Below, in pieces: positions 24,301-36,600 of a stretch of 64,000 nucleotides of DNA. The stretch is from NCBI RefSeq assembly GCF_964355755.1, contig NC_092680.1, positions 4,999,001 to 5,063,000 on the forward strand, given 5' to 3'. The stretch's first letter is position 1; the number at the start of each line of letters is the position of its first letter. Source of the DNA: Antedon mediterranea. Its lineage: Eukaryota > Echinodermata > Crinoidea > Comatulida > Antedonidae. The position numbers and the translations under genes were made by a program. The notes beneath the pieces were generated by a model that saw only the letters and a program-made list of their open reading frames with translations, had not been told where the DNA came from and ran no database searches.

Positions 24301-27300
24301 AAATACCAAATAAAAAGCTTGTTTTCATGATAAAAAGAACCCAACTTCCGATGATGGTTGTGTAGTTATTGTATTGGTGGTTTTTATTTATTTTTCTGGT
24401 GCAAATTGCCAACTTTGTGGTTAAAAGCTCTTGTCATCATTTTACAGACTTGGTAATGCATTTATTTTATCTATGTGATGATGTACATAAGTGCACATTA
24501 TATGATTAAAGGATAAAAGTCTTAAACTTTTTCAAAATGACTCAAATTTTGTTTATTTCACTTCACATATAAATAATATTAGCAATAGAATTCAAATGAT
24601 TAAAAAGGTTTAATTCTCTTTACAATATTTGAACAATAATAAACATTAAAATACAAAGAAAAGTAGAATGAGGCTTAGTACTGTATTTTGAGCATTCTTT
24701 ATTTTTTTATTTTGGTTTAATCAATTAAAAAACTCTATTTTACTATACTTAAGCTCTGTCTACACTATCAAACTTTATGTGACAACAAAATGTGATGTGT
24801 CCATATATGGACACTACCATATTTTAGCACATCACACTTTTTTTTGTCAAACTAGTTTGATACTATAGACAGATCTTTAGGTTTCTTTTTTTTCTTCTAG
24901 TTTTGGTGCTGGAGTCATCCCAACGGCAGTATGTTGATTCGTATGTCCCCACTTCGTCTCGATACCCCTCACCTTGATCAAGAAATAAGGTACAGTAACA
25001 TTTGAAAAGTTATTTGTATTTAACTATCTTTTTGCATAAATTAAAAGTCTCTTTTATATTCCCTCTCAGTATGTATGATGAGGCATAAAGCTCTGTCTAC
25101 ACTATCAAAACTAGTTTGACAAAAAAAGTATGATGAGTCTAAATATGGTAGTGATATGACATCATCATGTCCATATATGGACACATCACATTTTTTCTCA
25201 CATACCATTTTAAAATATAGACAGAGCTTTAATGTTCAGTAGCATTTAGTTTTATCTTCTAACGTTAATCCACAGAATGTTAAAAATAATCCAAGCTTCC
25301 CATCCATATGAAAAAAATCCTTTGACCCTTGACCTTAATGCGACCTGCCCGTCAATCAAGGATATTCAGTCAAGCTTTCAGAAGATCAGAGAATTATGTG
25401 TTCCAGGTAAGAAAATTTTCTAATTATTATTATTTAATTTCTTATTCACAATATTAATTATTATATATATATATATATGTTTTTTATATCTGTAAAATTG
25501 TACTCATTCCAGCCTTTGAATTAATTAAGCACTTCTTCTTTAAAAGCTTTTTAAATAATCATTTAGTTTTTAATTAATTTTTTTGCCTTTTTTTATTGTT
25601 CAATTATAAAGTAAATTGAGGAGGTATTTTAATGATTAGAATGTCAAATCCCTGTTTGATATCAGTGCTATAAATAAAAAATAAAAAATATATATTTCAT
25701 ACTGTAGATGCTATTATTACGATTAAATTATATATCAAGTAAATTAAAAATAGTTTTGGATTGTTTGATTACATTTTGTGTAAATTGCTTCTTTTTTTAG
25801 GTGCAAAAAGTAAGTTTGCAATAAATTCTCTGGCAATAATGCATGGATTAATGGTATTTTTACTGAATATTGTTTTTTAAAAGAATTTTCTAACCCTTTG
25901 CTTGAAAAATGCCTGGACAAATTTAGTGGAATTTTTTTTCGCAATCCTGGAAACTAAAACAATTAGTGATTGAAATAATTAATTATAATTTTCTTCAAAG
26001 TAAATAATATGGACTGAAGATTTTAAATAATGGTAACATTTTCGTTTTCCAATTCAGCTTGGGATAGTATTTGAATATAATTTTATACAGCATACACAAA
26101 GTTCATGTAGAGTGTAAACATTGTTGATAAAACTGTCAATAAGATAGCCTTTTCCTGTATCTAGCATCCATTTAACTGTAAACCTATTTAAACCACTACA
26201 TTTCTTGGAGTTAATAATAATTATGTCATTAATATCAAAATAATTAGTTTCTTTACTCAATAGGCTTAATTACAGTATAAAAGATCTAATACATAATTAC
26301 AGACTTAGTTACCAATTTTATTGATCTCAATTAAAATACAGTACTTTAATATTATATGTTTTAAAGTACATCTAGTTTCTGACACCTTGATGTCTGTTTT
26401 TTTAAAGTTTGTTTATCTTTAAATTTACTATAGCAACAGGTCAAACATTTTCTAGATCCAAAAGCGTTGTAAGAAGGAGAAGTGTGGACTACAGTAAATG
26501 TAGTTCAGCCACCCTCATGGGAATATTTCAAATGGGTTTGTTATTAAAACTAATTTTTAAATATAATTAAATTTGATAGATACAAGTCGGTTACATTTTT
26601 CTCAGAGTTCAAAATTCGACAAAAAAATCTGTTTTATTTATATATTTGTACCTGAACATTCATGTAAGGTTTTGTATAGATGTTGCCTCAACAAAATTAA
26701 AATTGCAATTTTTTTATAGGATGAATTTAATTAAAAAAACGTGACTTGTATGTACTACAAATTTGTTTATAAAATATTTGTTGAATTTGTTGTTACGATA
26801 CAACATATTTAACCCATTTACTAAATTAGAATGTAGTTTCCATGTACTGTACTAATAGTACTAGAAACCAGTAGAACATAGACAATAAATGACAAACTGC
26901 TTTTTTAAAGTGGTGTGCGGTTGTGGTTAAAAAGCTGATGCTCTATTAACACCTACTTACTGGGATTTTCCAAAATCTTTATAAATCTACTGCCCCTTTC
27001 CCTCTTCTATCCCTTTCCCCTCCTCTGTCCCCTTGCTCCACCTCTTCCCCTTCCCTCTCCTCCTTCCCCCTACATCCTCCCAACTTAAAAAAAAATAACG
27101 CAAAATGTGCATATAGAAATATTTATTATACTATAAATGAAAAAAATGTATCTTTCCCATCTTTTCAATTACTTTTTTTTTACTACCAGTAGAACCAAAG
27201 ACTTGAAAATAAGATGATCATCAATGTATAGCCAGCTCATTTACTGTACCATTTAAAAAAATTGTTTTTACCGCATCAACAGATCAACTGTAGTTCAAGA

Positions 27301-30300
27301 GAACAACATCATTCTATCATTGTTATACAATTTCTCTTCATCTTTATATAGATGTTAAAATCCTCACGCTCCTCAAGATTAAAAGCTATTGTATCTATTA
27401 ATTATATGCGAATAGTAATATAAACATCTCTGCCAGCCTTTTGCATGCTAAATGACATCATATTAAGCCCCGTCCGAAAATTGTTTCCTTTTTGCAGTGC
27501 ATTTGCATTTCCTGAATAAAGCATAATAATCCAGTTACAAGATGCTTTACATTTATATTTTTATTAATTGAAATTAGCGGTTAGGTTTAACAACGGTTGT
27601 GGTTGTAATTGTTATTTTTAGAAACTTGTTTTAACCTTCATTAGATGTTTAATATACATTTACCAAAATGATCTTTTTTTAGAAACATTTCTTACAGATT
27701 GTTTTGGTATTTTGATTTTAACTGCAATAAATTGCATTTTTTATTCATCTAATCATGCCAATCATCCAGACCATTGGTGATCATGTGACGCAATTAACAA
27801 TGAAAGAATATAAATATGTTGAGTTTCAGTGGCATTTTGAGTGAAAATTATTACTGTAAAGGCCAATTTACAATTACGAGCGGGAACGGTAAACAGAAAT
27901 CGCACATAGAAATCTGTATCTGGGTGTTTCCAAAGTTTGACATTCAAAGTCTAATAATCAATGCTAAATAGTATATCATGGTACTAAAAAAAACCAATAT
28001 ACACATTAAATCTGTTGTCGCCATGTAACAGCATTTTATCGTATCAACACCAAATTCACATTATCTATCCCTCTCCCTCTATATTATATGTTGTTATAAA
28101 ACTGTTTAAATTGGATTTTTAATAGCTTTTGGGATCTATCCTCAGCAGAAACCACCCGTATGCTCCGCACTTTGTGTACTGGAAATTGTCATAACAAATA
28201 ACTTAAATTCTATATTTTTTATTACCGTTACCGATCATCTGTGTAAATTGGCCTTAAAGCTGTAACTTTCTAAATATTGAAATGTTTTATTCTTATTTTT
28301 AAACAGAAACATTAAAGGAGTTTTGGAATTCAGACCCAAGGTGGTTGTCGAGTGTAGAGGCGACAAAATGGTTGCAGTATGTTCGGTAAGAACATTTTAA
28401 TTTAACAGTAAAGAATAATATGTGTAATGCTATGTGTAATTGAATATCGAGGCCTAAGACACTAACGAAAAAATAATAATTTATGTGTGTAATAATTGAT
28501 TTGACCTAGTGATACTGACTAATGTTCTGAAGAATACATACTTTATGCTTGACTAAATTAACTTCTTAAGCTCTGTCTACACTATCAAACTTTATGTGAA
28601 AAAAACAGTTGTGCCCATATATGGACATGATAATGTCCATATATCACTACCATATTATTTAGGAATATCACTACCGTACCATACGTGGGCGCATCATACC
28701 TATTTTAATAGACAGAGCTTAAAGAGTACATTTATAGCAAGGAAGCAAAGTAGATCAGAAGGATGAACACATCCTGATTGACTTTCCTTGGACGATTACC
28801 CTCAGGAGGTTTTCCAAGTTTAACTTGGCACCAGAAAGAACTAACCAGTGAATCACCTGTATTATAGGTGTAGTCCCACTTTCACAGCATTTTTACAGTA
28901 ATAAAATTATGAGACTGCTAAAACGTGGCTAAAAACACAAGTACTGTTTTTTGTTGAAGGTTCCATTACAACTGTGTTTGCCATTTACATGATAACTTTT
29001 TATATAGTATAGAAGAGATATTGATTTAACTATAGCACCTCCCACAGGTTACTCTCACTAACGTTGATACAGAATCATCCATTTACTTATTTCCATTTAT
29101 GAGTTATAGCCAGGGTGCAATTTTTTTTTTTACATAAGTTGGGGACCCCTTATGTGAAAGATAGCTGAACTTCTTCCTAAATATAACTAAACATTACTCT
29201 CTAAATAATCTCTCTTGCACTATAAAGTAAAAAGAAGTTGCTCATGTGATTTAAACCCTATACATAGACATGTAAAGTCCATAGTCTAATCTACTCGACT
29301 ACACAGACGGCTTGACAGAAAGCATTTGCATTAGCAAATTGTAGTTAGCTCAATTTTTACATCACTAATGACATTAATGCAAAACTTATGTACAAAAAGA
29401 AATGTTTTTTTTTCTAGAGCTTGTCTTTCAACTGCAGCATATGTAGCAACAACCATTGCACATGAACAGAAGTCTGTAGTTCTTAAAGGTAATCAAATAA
29501 TCATATTGATATTTATATAATTGAAATACATTTGTATTTTGTTGTTTTGTTTCATGCTGTTTATATTGACAAGAAGGCAAATTTCAAGCTATGAGTTTGA
29601 ACAAATAAATTGAATTAATGACTATATAAAACTTGTCCACATATGGCAAGCCGTAATTCAACGTTGTGATCTTTATTTGATCATCATCAGGAATGTATAT
29701 TGTCCATTTTTTTGGCTATAAATTAGCTTAGATTAGATTTTTTCAACATATCACTATAATTAATAGCAATGTAAACAATTAGAACTTCTGTTTCATTAAA
29801 AGGAAACAATTTCTGCTTTATTGTATTATTTATTTTGTGAGTTTTTCTTATAACTGAAATGTTTTTTTTTTAGAGTTTACTGGTCGAGACTTTTCTTGTA
29901 TAATCTCCTCATTAGTACAGCTAATGCTGGACCCATATGCAAGAACACAGATGGGATTCCAAAGTCTTGTCCAGCGTGAATGGGTCATTGCGGGTCATCC
30001 ATTCCTAACAAGATGTGGCCATATATGTCCATCAGATGGTCAAGAGGTAAATTTTGTTTTCTGTATTTATCATTGACCCTCATTGATTTGATGAACCACC
30101 ACCAACGGTGAAGTAGATAGCCTATTGTGATTGTTGTATCTTGGTAAGTGATGTGCCCATGGACATGATGATGTCATATCACTACCATATTTTGGCATAT
30201 CAACACCATATTTGGTCACATCACACTTTTTTTGTCAAACTAGTTTAATAGTGTGATGTTTAATTTTAAAATAAAACAGCCTTATTGTTTTTATTTTAGT

Positions 30301-31229
30301 CGCCTGTGTTTTTACTTTTCCTGGATTGTGTCTTTCAACTCATGGAACAGTTTCCCGACGTATTTGAGTTTACAGATACGTATCTGATAACTCTATGGGA
30401 TAGTACCCATATCGGTGTCTTTGGTACGTTCATATTCAACAACGAGAAACAGCGAGTGCAAACATGTATGCGTGGAGAAGATGGAAAAACGATTAAATTA
30501 CCAACAGTCTGGGCTTGGACGCTGCAATACAAAATGGAGGACCTTGCCTTGTTTAACAATCCGTTGTATGTTGCGAAACATGATGTTTCAGATAACTTTA
30601 TAAGTTCAAACACGATCGGATTTGAGGATAGCACGCAACTTGGTTGCAATCCGGGCGTTTATCGTAACTCTATGCATCTCTCCGAGCAAACAGCTGCAAT
30701 GTTTGAAGACTATGCAAAAATGAAACGAACTTTCAGCCTTCAACCTGGTAGAAAGAAACGCGGCGGTAACAGCGGAGCATCACGCCAGGTGTTTGAGGTA
30801 CCGGAAACACAGCTGGAATTAATTGTGCCGCGAATCAGTGGACCGTACATTAAATTATGGATGCGATCCTACCTTCGTTGGATACCCAGTATACATATAG
30901 TTGGTGGCGGTCTACCTACGCAATATCAACAGCAATGTAAAGTCGTCGATGAGATACAACAATTACGTGACCAAGTTGACCAGCTTCAGTCTAATTCCCC
31001 GTCAAGAGTGGAGAAACGGAGAAGCCGATTCTTTTTCTCTTGCGATAATGAAAGAGATGGAATGCACGGGGCTGACGTGGTTAGTTCTGCATTTCCGTTT
31101 ACAACTAGCGACCTAGCTTTTATTGGAGGTGACCGCAGATCTTTCATTGGAACTCCATTAGCCTTATTTTTGAGAGGTCAAAGTTTATTAGATGCTGATA
31201 CAAGTGCACTTGAAGGATTGGATGATTAA
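15325..31229 (+). CDS. MTMR10: Myotubularin-related pseudophosphatase, MTMR10/12 type
   Basis: Fourteen exons: 15325-15390, 15964-16018, 17377-17516, 19597-19672, 22421-22557, 23211-23548, 23926-24037, 24901-24989, 25276-25406, 26434-26535, 28307-28385, 29418-29488, 29874-30046, 30300-31229, giving 832 residues in frame. Residues about 40-165 are a PH-GRAM domain (LYCTNFKISF); the myotubularin domain follows (SDWEAEIKRT, LPEYFVIP, FWCWSHPNGS, RWLSSVEATKWLQYV, SLVQLMLDPY, GFQSLVQREW, ADEV-like helix). In active members this loop is HCSDGWDRT; here the Cys is Glu466 and the Arg is Phe472 (KEFTGRDFS), so no catalysis is expected. Loss of both residues plus the C-terminal SSAFPF and FIGTPLALFL motifs point to the MTMR10/11/12 group, which act as adaptors for active myotubularins on PI3P/PI(3,5)P2 membranes. 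MTMR12 identity cannot be excluded. Confidence 0.92.
15391..15963 (+). repeat. Cluster of AGGCCT-containing palindromic words
   Basis: First intron of the MTMR10-like gene. TAGGCCTA, AGGCCTAGGCC, TAGGCTGG and related words recur many times between about 15430 and 15830. Scattered AGGCCTA words occur elsewhere in the window too. Confidence 0.5.
16941..17050 (+). mobile_element. Degenerate tRNA-like SINE head
   Basis: GGCTAGTGGTCTGTAGGTCA followed by GAGTTCGAGTCTC (B-box-like, 17028-17040) resembles a tRNA-derived SINE head. No acceptor stem pairing is obvious. It lies in the second intron of the MTMR10-like gene. Confidence 0.45.
17579..17640. repeat. GGGACAC/TATTAAGG repeat, short copy
   Basis: CCTATTAAGGAGACAC and a TGTCCCCT partner. 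The same word family recurs at 18280-18360 and 19085-19385 in the same intron. Confidence 0.45.
18576..18807. repeat. Minisatellite, three copies of about 60-86 bp
   Basis: CAATTTTCACTATATATCTC-type starts occur at about 18578, 18666 and 18745. Each is followed by GTACGTCCT/GTACTTCT and by CCATTATCATAAGGAATAC. The copies shorten to the right by loss of internal sequence. It lies in an intron of the MTMR10-like gene. Confidence 0.75.
19085..19385. repeat. Cluster of CTATTAANGGGACAC words
   Basis: CTATTAAAGGGACAC, GTTAAAGGGACACC, CTATTAATGGGACAG and CTATTAATGGGGAC recur over 300 bp in the third intron of the MTMR10-like gene. Word order is irregular, which suggests a decayed interspersed repeat with internal tandem structure. 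Confidence 0.5.
19673..22420 (+). other. Fourth intron of the MTMR10-like gene
   Basis: A 2.7-kb intron. It contains the MITE family 2 copy at 20819-21011 and simple AAT repeats near 20442-20460. Otherwise AT-rich DNA with no gene. Confidence 0.5.
20819..21011. mobile_element. MITE family 2, copy 1
   Basis: Terminal inverted repeats TTAAAAGGCCAATTTACAC and GTGTAAACTGGCCTTAAA bound a 193-bp element. Two more copies with the same ends occur at 27857-28259 and 47018-47413. Confidence 0.75.
22573..22782. mobile_element. MITE family 1, copy 2, with internal tandem expansion
   Basis: Ends TAAGCTCTGTCTACACTATC and TTTGATAGTGTAGACAGGAC. Inside, ATATGCCCAAATATAGTAGT repeats four times at about 22 bp. 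A perfect CArG box CCAAATATGG lies at 22687-22696. In the fifth intron of the MTMR10-like gene. Confidence 0.85.
24749..24879. mobile_element. MITE family 1, copy 3
   Basis: Ends TTAAGCTCTGTCTACACTAT and ACTAGTTTGATACTATAGAC. CArG box CCATATATGG at 24801-24810. It finishes only about 20 bp before the acceptor of the exon at 24901, so it supplies sequence next to the polypyrimidine tract. Confidence 0.85.
25086..25231. mobile_element. MITE family 1, copy 4
   Basis: Ends TAAAGCTCTGTCTACACTAT and ATATAGACAGAGCTTTA, an almost perfect TAAAGCTCTG / CAGAGCTTTA pair. CArG box CCATATATGG at 25171-25180. It lies between exons 8 and 9 of the MTMR10-like gene. Confidence 0.85.
26991..27078. repeat. Polypyrimidine (C/T) tract
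   Basis: About 88 bases that are almost all C and T (CCCTTTCC, CTCCTCTGTCCCC, CCTTCCCTCTCCTCC) on the plus strand, with few purine interruptions, in an intron of the MTMR10-like gene. Confidence 0.8.
27857..28259. mobile_element. MITE family 2, copy 2
   Basis: About 400 bp with TAAAGGCCAATTTACA at the left and TGTGTAAATTGGCCTTAAA at the right. The subterminal words GAACGGTAAACAG / ACCGTTACCGATC are also inverted. It ends 47 bp before the exon at 28307. Confidence 0.75.
28566..28722. mobile_element. MITE family 1, copy 5
   Basis: TTAAGCTCTGTCTACACTAT at the left and AATAGACAGAGCTTAA at the right, both flanked by TTAA. CArG box CCATATATGG at 28615-28624. The right arm is partly deleted. Confidence 0.8.
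29121..29314 (-). mobile_element. SINE family 3, copy 1 (tRNA-derived)
   Basis: Read on the minus strand: GTGTAGTCGAGTAGATTAGA (A-box region), GGGTTTAAATC (B-box-like), GAGCAACTTCTTTTTA, TATTTAGGAAGAAGTTC, AAGGGGTCCCCAACTTATGT, then an A-rich tail. The same order occurs in plus orientation at 46603-46797. Confidence 0.8.
30148..30256. mobile_element. MITE family 1, copy 6 (left end missing)
   Basis: Starts inside the element at GTGATGTGCCCAT and keeps GTCAAACTAGTTTAATAGTG at the right. CArG box CCATATTTGG at 30206-30215. It lies in the last intron of the MTMR10-like gene, ending about 45 bp before the final exon. Confidence 0.75.
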
Positions 31230-31303
31230 TTTGATCATGTTTGAAAAGAAACATTGATTTATTTCAAAATTATATGATTTCAATATTTATTTAAGTACTG
31301 TTC

Positions 31304-31309
31304 AATAAA
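31304..31309 (+). terminator. Poly(A) signal, MTMR10-like gene
   Basis: AATAAA 75 bp after the stop codon at 31227-31229; the first canonical signal downstream. Confidence 0.6.
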
Positions 31310-32516
31310 ATTAAGTTAATTAAATATAAGTTCTATTTATCTTTAAATGATATTTAATAAATCCTATTAAAATGGTATATTGGTGACTAATGATCGTGTG
31401 TATATATAGGAGTGTGTAAATGATATAGTATATAAAATGATAGTTTAATTGCAATTAAACCAATTATGTATTTCAATATAATCTGTTTTAATTTAAACAC
31501 TATTACTGATGGAGTATGTAATACATTGTATTGGGAAAAATATTTTAATATAATACATAGATTTATTATAAAATATTAATTTTAAGATTTCTATGGGACT
31601 TTTTTTCAAATGAATTTTTTTTTATTTTGGATTTTAATGTAAATATATTTGTACTTGACCAATTTTACTATAGTCAGATGCATGATTTGGTAAACTGTGT
31701 AATTTCAATTTCTAATTTTTAAAATGAAAACTAGAAGACAAGCATGTCTCATAATACTTTGCTACTATTTAAAATAAAATGTGAAAACTGTATTTTAAAA
31801 AAAAATAGAAACGTTGGGCCAAATCAACATTGTTTAAAACTGTTTGTATTTTGGGGACAGCAGAATCAGTATAGTACCACTAATAATACCACAACAGTTT
31901 TATTTATTTTTAAAAATTGTTTGCTTTTTTTCCTAGCATAAAATGATCTGAAACTTTAGAGAGCTCCAAGTGTACTACTAGTAATAATAGATTTTATTGT
32001 AATGAATTTTAAAAATGCCTTTATACAGGGAACAGTCTAAGTCTCCCGTAAATTTTATAATATTTTAAAATTCTTAATACCATAAATTCATTGTACTGAC
32101 CATCAGCAGTTTTTTAAAAATGTATGTTTTGAGAGTAAGATGACTAGATTATAATTATACACATGGATATTTTTCATTGTGTGATGGTTTATATGGCGAA
32201 ATTAATATGTTGATTTTCAGAACTATATTATAATGTACCACAAACTATTAGGACTATATCAACATAATCATTTCCCTATTAGCCATAACAAATTTAAAAT
32301 ACATATTCTGATAATTTTAAAAACTGTAGTTGCTTTATACAACTATATTATTAACTAAACAATATTTTACTTTATATAACACCTATATAAATTCCTGTCA
32401 TTTGATTGGACGAATGTGGGTCACATGGCGTGCAATAGTACGCACTATTCAACGATCGTTAAATAGTACTTTTTGAAACATTTTTGTGTACGAAAAAAAA
32501 ACGTCTAGATGTTATA

Positions 32517-32692
32517 TAAAACAAATAATGAATGTTTTGTATTCGTGTAATGGTACAAATAATGGCACTTGGTGAATGATGAAAGGTTATATCAACTCGG
32601 CTTTGCCTCGTTGATATAACCTTTCATCATTCACCTCGTGCCATTATTTGTACCATTGCACTCATAAACATTCATTATTTGTATAATATACA
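32517..32692. mobile_element. Long foldback element (near-perfect hairpin)
   Basis: Left arm words AATAATGAATGTTT, TGGTACAAATAATGGCAC, GGTGAATGATGAAAGGTTA and TATCAAC are answered in reverse complement by GTTGATA, TAACCTTTCATCATTCACC, GTGCCATTATTTGTACCA and AAACATTCATTATT. The loop is only about 12 bases (TCGGCTTTGCCTCG region, 32599-32611). The stem is about 80 bp with few mismatches, as expected of a recent foldback MITE. Confidence 0.85.
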
Positions 32693-33548
32693 GTATACTT
32701 TTTAAGAAATACATTTTAGAAGTTACGCTGGTAAATATTGAAAATAATATTCATATCATAGATTATCATAAACAATCATTAATTAAGAATGAAAAACAAA
32801 CTATTTTTAATTAAATGTGATTATGTAGCCAATTCTCGGTACTGAATCCATAATTTTTTCAGTGTCATAGGCAAATTCCGTAACAAATAGTTGTATCACA
32901 TCCAACAACCTATCATAGGTCATATTCCTGGCCATAAAGATTAGTAACAAGGATGCAAGGGCATCACAATTAATTTGACCAATCACAAATTATAGATCAT
33001 TCACACTTTCGCTTGTGATTGGTCAACTTACTAACATGCTTAACGTACAGTAATACAGTGATACACAATGACAACGACTTTTATTTTCTTTGTACATATC
33101 AAATTTCAAAATGACAATAACAAATAAAAACTGATTTAGACAAAGAAAATGGAAAATCCAAAAACAAATGCTTATAAAAGAAAAAAACCTCATTTAATTA
33201 TCAATTCCATTAAATACACGAAAATCAGTCCTTTTTAAAGAAGAATGGGTTTACAAATTCTTAAATATGTTTAATTTTCTCATATTGTATAATTTTCAAG
33301 GAATAAATCATTTTTGTTAAAATGATGTAATTTAGTAATTACTCTGAATAAGATGATGACTACCTATATTTTAATATAGCTTATGAAGAGATAAGATTAT
33401 TGTTATTGATCCATAGGGAAAATTGTTAAATGCACCAAGATAACAACTTCATTTCAGGTGATGTAAATATATATACTGACAGTTAAAATCTTGAAAAGTA
33501 AAATTTAAATTTCTTAAAATTCACTGTAATTAATAGTTTATTTTATAA

Positions 33549-33699
33549 CACTAGTTACATTTTATGATTCTGCGCATGTCAATTTTGATATAGTTAGCCA
33601 GTTATGCAATAATATTGCCATATATGCACATCTATTGTGTTATCATCATCTTATAGAGCCCTAGTAACTACCTAAGTCATAAAATAAAAGGGTTTTTCA
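33549..33699. repeat. Diverged left flank of the palindromic array
   Basis: Contains GATTCTGCGCATGTCAATT and the block ATAATATTGCCATATATGCA...GTGTTATCATC (33606-33655). The latter reappears in direct orientation at about 40848-40893, right of the array, so the array is bracketed by copies of a longer ancestral unit. Confidence 0.7.
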
Positions 33700-36600
33700 A
33701 AAAATAGAAAATTTTCGACCTTTTTATTTTTTGATAAAACTGGTTACTATAGCACAATTGACATGCGCAGAACCCATTATTCGCCTCTGCGCATGTTTAT
33801 TATGCAATAGTAACCATTTATGTCCAAATTAAAAGGGTCGAAAATCGGCCATTTTTCGAAATTTTTCCTATACTATAGTACAGGGATTTTTAAAAAAACG
33901 GCAAATTTTCGACATTTTTATTTTTCGATAAAACTGGTTACTATAGCACAATTGACATGCGCAGAACCCATTATTCGCTTCTGCGCATGTTTATTATGCA
34001 ATAGTAACTATTTATGTCAAAACTGGTTACCATAGAACAATTGATATGCGCAAAACCCATTATTCGTCTCTGCGCATGTTTATTATGCAATAGTAACCAT
34101 TTATGTCAAAAAATAAAAGGGTCGAAAATCGGCTATTTTTCGAACATTTTCCTGTACTATAGTACAGGGAATTTTCAAAAAATGGCAAGTTTTCGACCTT
34201 TTTATTTTACGATAAAACTGGTTACTATAGCACAATTGACATGCGCAGAACCTATTATTCGCCTCTGCGCATGTTTATTATGCAATAGTAACCATTTATG
34301 TCAAAAAATAAAAGGGTCGAAAATCGGTCATCTTTCGAAAATTTCCCTGTACTATAGTACAGGGATTTGTCAAAAAATGGCAAATTTTCGACCTTTTTAT
34401 TTTTCGATAAAACTGGTTACTATAACACAATTGACATGTGCAGAACCCATTATTCGCCTCTGCGCATGTTTATTATGCAATAGTAACCATTTATGTCAAA
34501 AAATAAAAGGGTCGAAAATCGGTCATTTTTCGAAAATTTTCCTGTACTATAGTACAGGGATTTTTCAAAAAATGGCAAATTTTCGACCTTTTTATTTTTG
34601 GATAAAACTGGTTACTATAGCAACATTGACATGCGCAGAACCCATTATTCACCCTGTGCGCATGTTTATTATGCAATAGTAACCATTTATGTCAAAACTG
34701 GTTACCATAGCACAATTGACATGCGCAGAACCCATTATTCGTCTCTGCGCATGTTTATTATGCAATAGTAACCATTTATGTCAAAAATAAAAGGGTCGAA
34801 AATCGGCCATTTTTCGAACATTTTCCTGTACTATAGTACAGGGAATTTTCAAAAAATTGCAAGTTTTCGACCTTTTTATTTTTCGATAAAACTGGTTACT
34901 ATAGCAACATTGACATGCGCAGAACCCATTATTCACCCTGTGCGCATGTTTATTATGCAATAGTAACCATTTATGTCAAAACTGGTTACCATAGCACAAT
35001 TGACATGCGCAGAACCCATTATTCGTCTCTGCGCATGTTTATTATGCAATAGTAACCATTTATGTAAAAAATAAAAGGGTCGAAAATCGGCCATTTTTCG
35101 AACATTTTCCTGTACTATAGTACAGGGAATTTTCAAAAAATGGCAAGTTTTCGACCTTTTTATTTTACGATAAAACTGGTTACTATAGCACAATTGACAT
35201 GCGCAGAACCTATTATTCGCCTCTGCGCATGTTTATTATGCAATAGTAACCATTTATGTCAAAAAATAAAAGGGTCGAAAATCGGTCATTTTTCGAAAAT
35301 TTTCCTGTACTATAGTACAGGGATTTTTAAAAAAATGGCAAATTTTTGACCTTTTTATTTTTCGATAATACTGCTTACTATAGCACAATTGACATTCGCT
35401 GAACCCATTATTCGTCTCTGCGCATGTTTATGCAATAGTAACTATTTATGTCAAAACTGGTTACCATAGCACAATTGACATGCGCAGAACCCATTATTCG
35501 TCTCTGCGCATGTTTATTATGCAATAGTAACCATTTATGTCAAAAAATAAAAGGGTCGAAAATCGGTCATCTTTCGAAAATTTCCTGTACTATAGTACAG
35601 GAATTTGTCAAAAAATGGCAAATTTGCGACCTTTTTATTTTTCGATAAAACTGGTTACTATAGCACAATTGACATGCGCAGAACCCATTATTCGCCTCTG
35701 CGCATGTTTATTATGCAATAGTAACCATTTATGTCAAAAAATAAAAGGGTCGAAAATCGGTCATTTTTCGAAAATTTTCCTCTACTATAGTACAGGGATT
35801 TTTAAAAAAATGGCAAATTTTTGACCTTTTTATTTTTCGATAAAACTGCTTACTATAGCACAATTGACATTCGCAGAACCCATTATTCGTCTCTGCGCAT
35901 GTTTATTATGCAATAGTAACTATTTATGTCAAAACTGGTTACCATAGCACAATTGACATGCGCAGAACCCATTATTCGTCTCTGCGCATGTTTATTATGC
36001 AATAGTAACCATTTATGTCAAAAAATAAAAGGGTCGAAAATCAGCCATTTTTCGAATTTTTTCCTGTACTATAGTACAGGGATTTTTCAAAAAAATGGCA
36101 AATTTTCGACACTTTTATTTTTCGATAAAACTGGTTACTATAGCACGATTGACATGCGTAGAACACATTAGTCGTCTCTGCGCATGTTTATTATGCAATA
36201 GTAACCATTTATGTCAAAACTGGTTACCATAGCACAATTGACATGCGCAGAACCAATTATTCGTCTCTGCACATGTTTATTATGCAATAGTAACCATTTA
36301 TGTCAAAAATAAAAGGGTCGAAAATCGGCCATTTTTCTAACATTTTCCTGTACTATAGTACAGGGATTTTTCAAAAAATGGCAAATTTTCGACCTTTTTA
36401 TTTTACGATAAAACTGGTTACTATAGCTCAATTGACATGCGCAGAACCCATTATTCGCCTCTGCGCATGTTTATTATGCAATAGTAACCATTTATGTCAA
36501 AAAATAAAAGGGTCGAAAATCGGTCATCTTTCGAAAATTTCCCTGTACTATAGTACAGGGATTTGTCAAAAAATGGCAAATTTGCGACCTTTTTATTTTT

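Larger units (their letters stand above)
31230..33540. other. Region 3' of the MTMR10-like gene
   Basis: AT-rich 3' UTR and intergenic DNA holding a poly(A) signal and the foldback at 32517-32692. Near 32390-32470, GTGGGTCACATGGCGTGCAA and following words look like part of the same or another short transposon. No gene seen. Confidence 0.5.

Noticed and set aside
30335-30649. 104-residue minus-strand frame
   Set aside because: Antisense shadow of the large last exon of the MTMR10-like gene.
34014-34679. 221-residue open frame with repeated LVTIAQLTCAEPII-type peptides (and many similar ones to 40655)
   Set aside because: It is the satellite array read in a frame that stays open because the unit is about 195 bp (65 codons). 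Frames open on both strands and in several registers, with no start context, splice sites or known domain.
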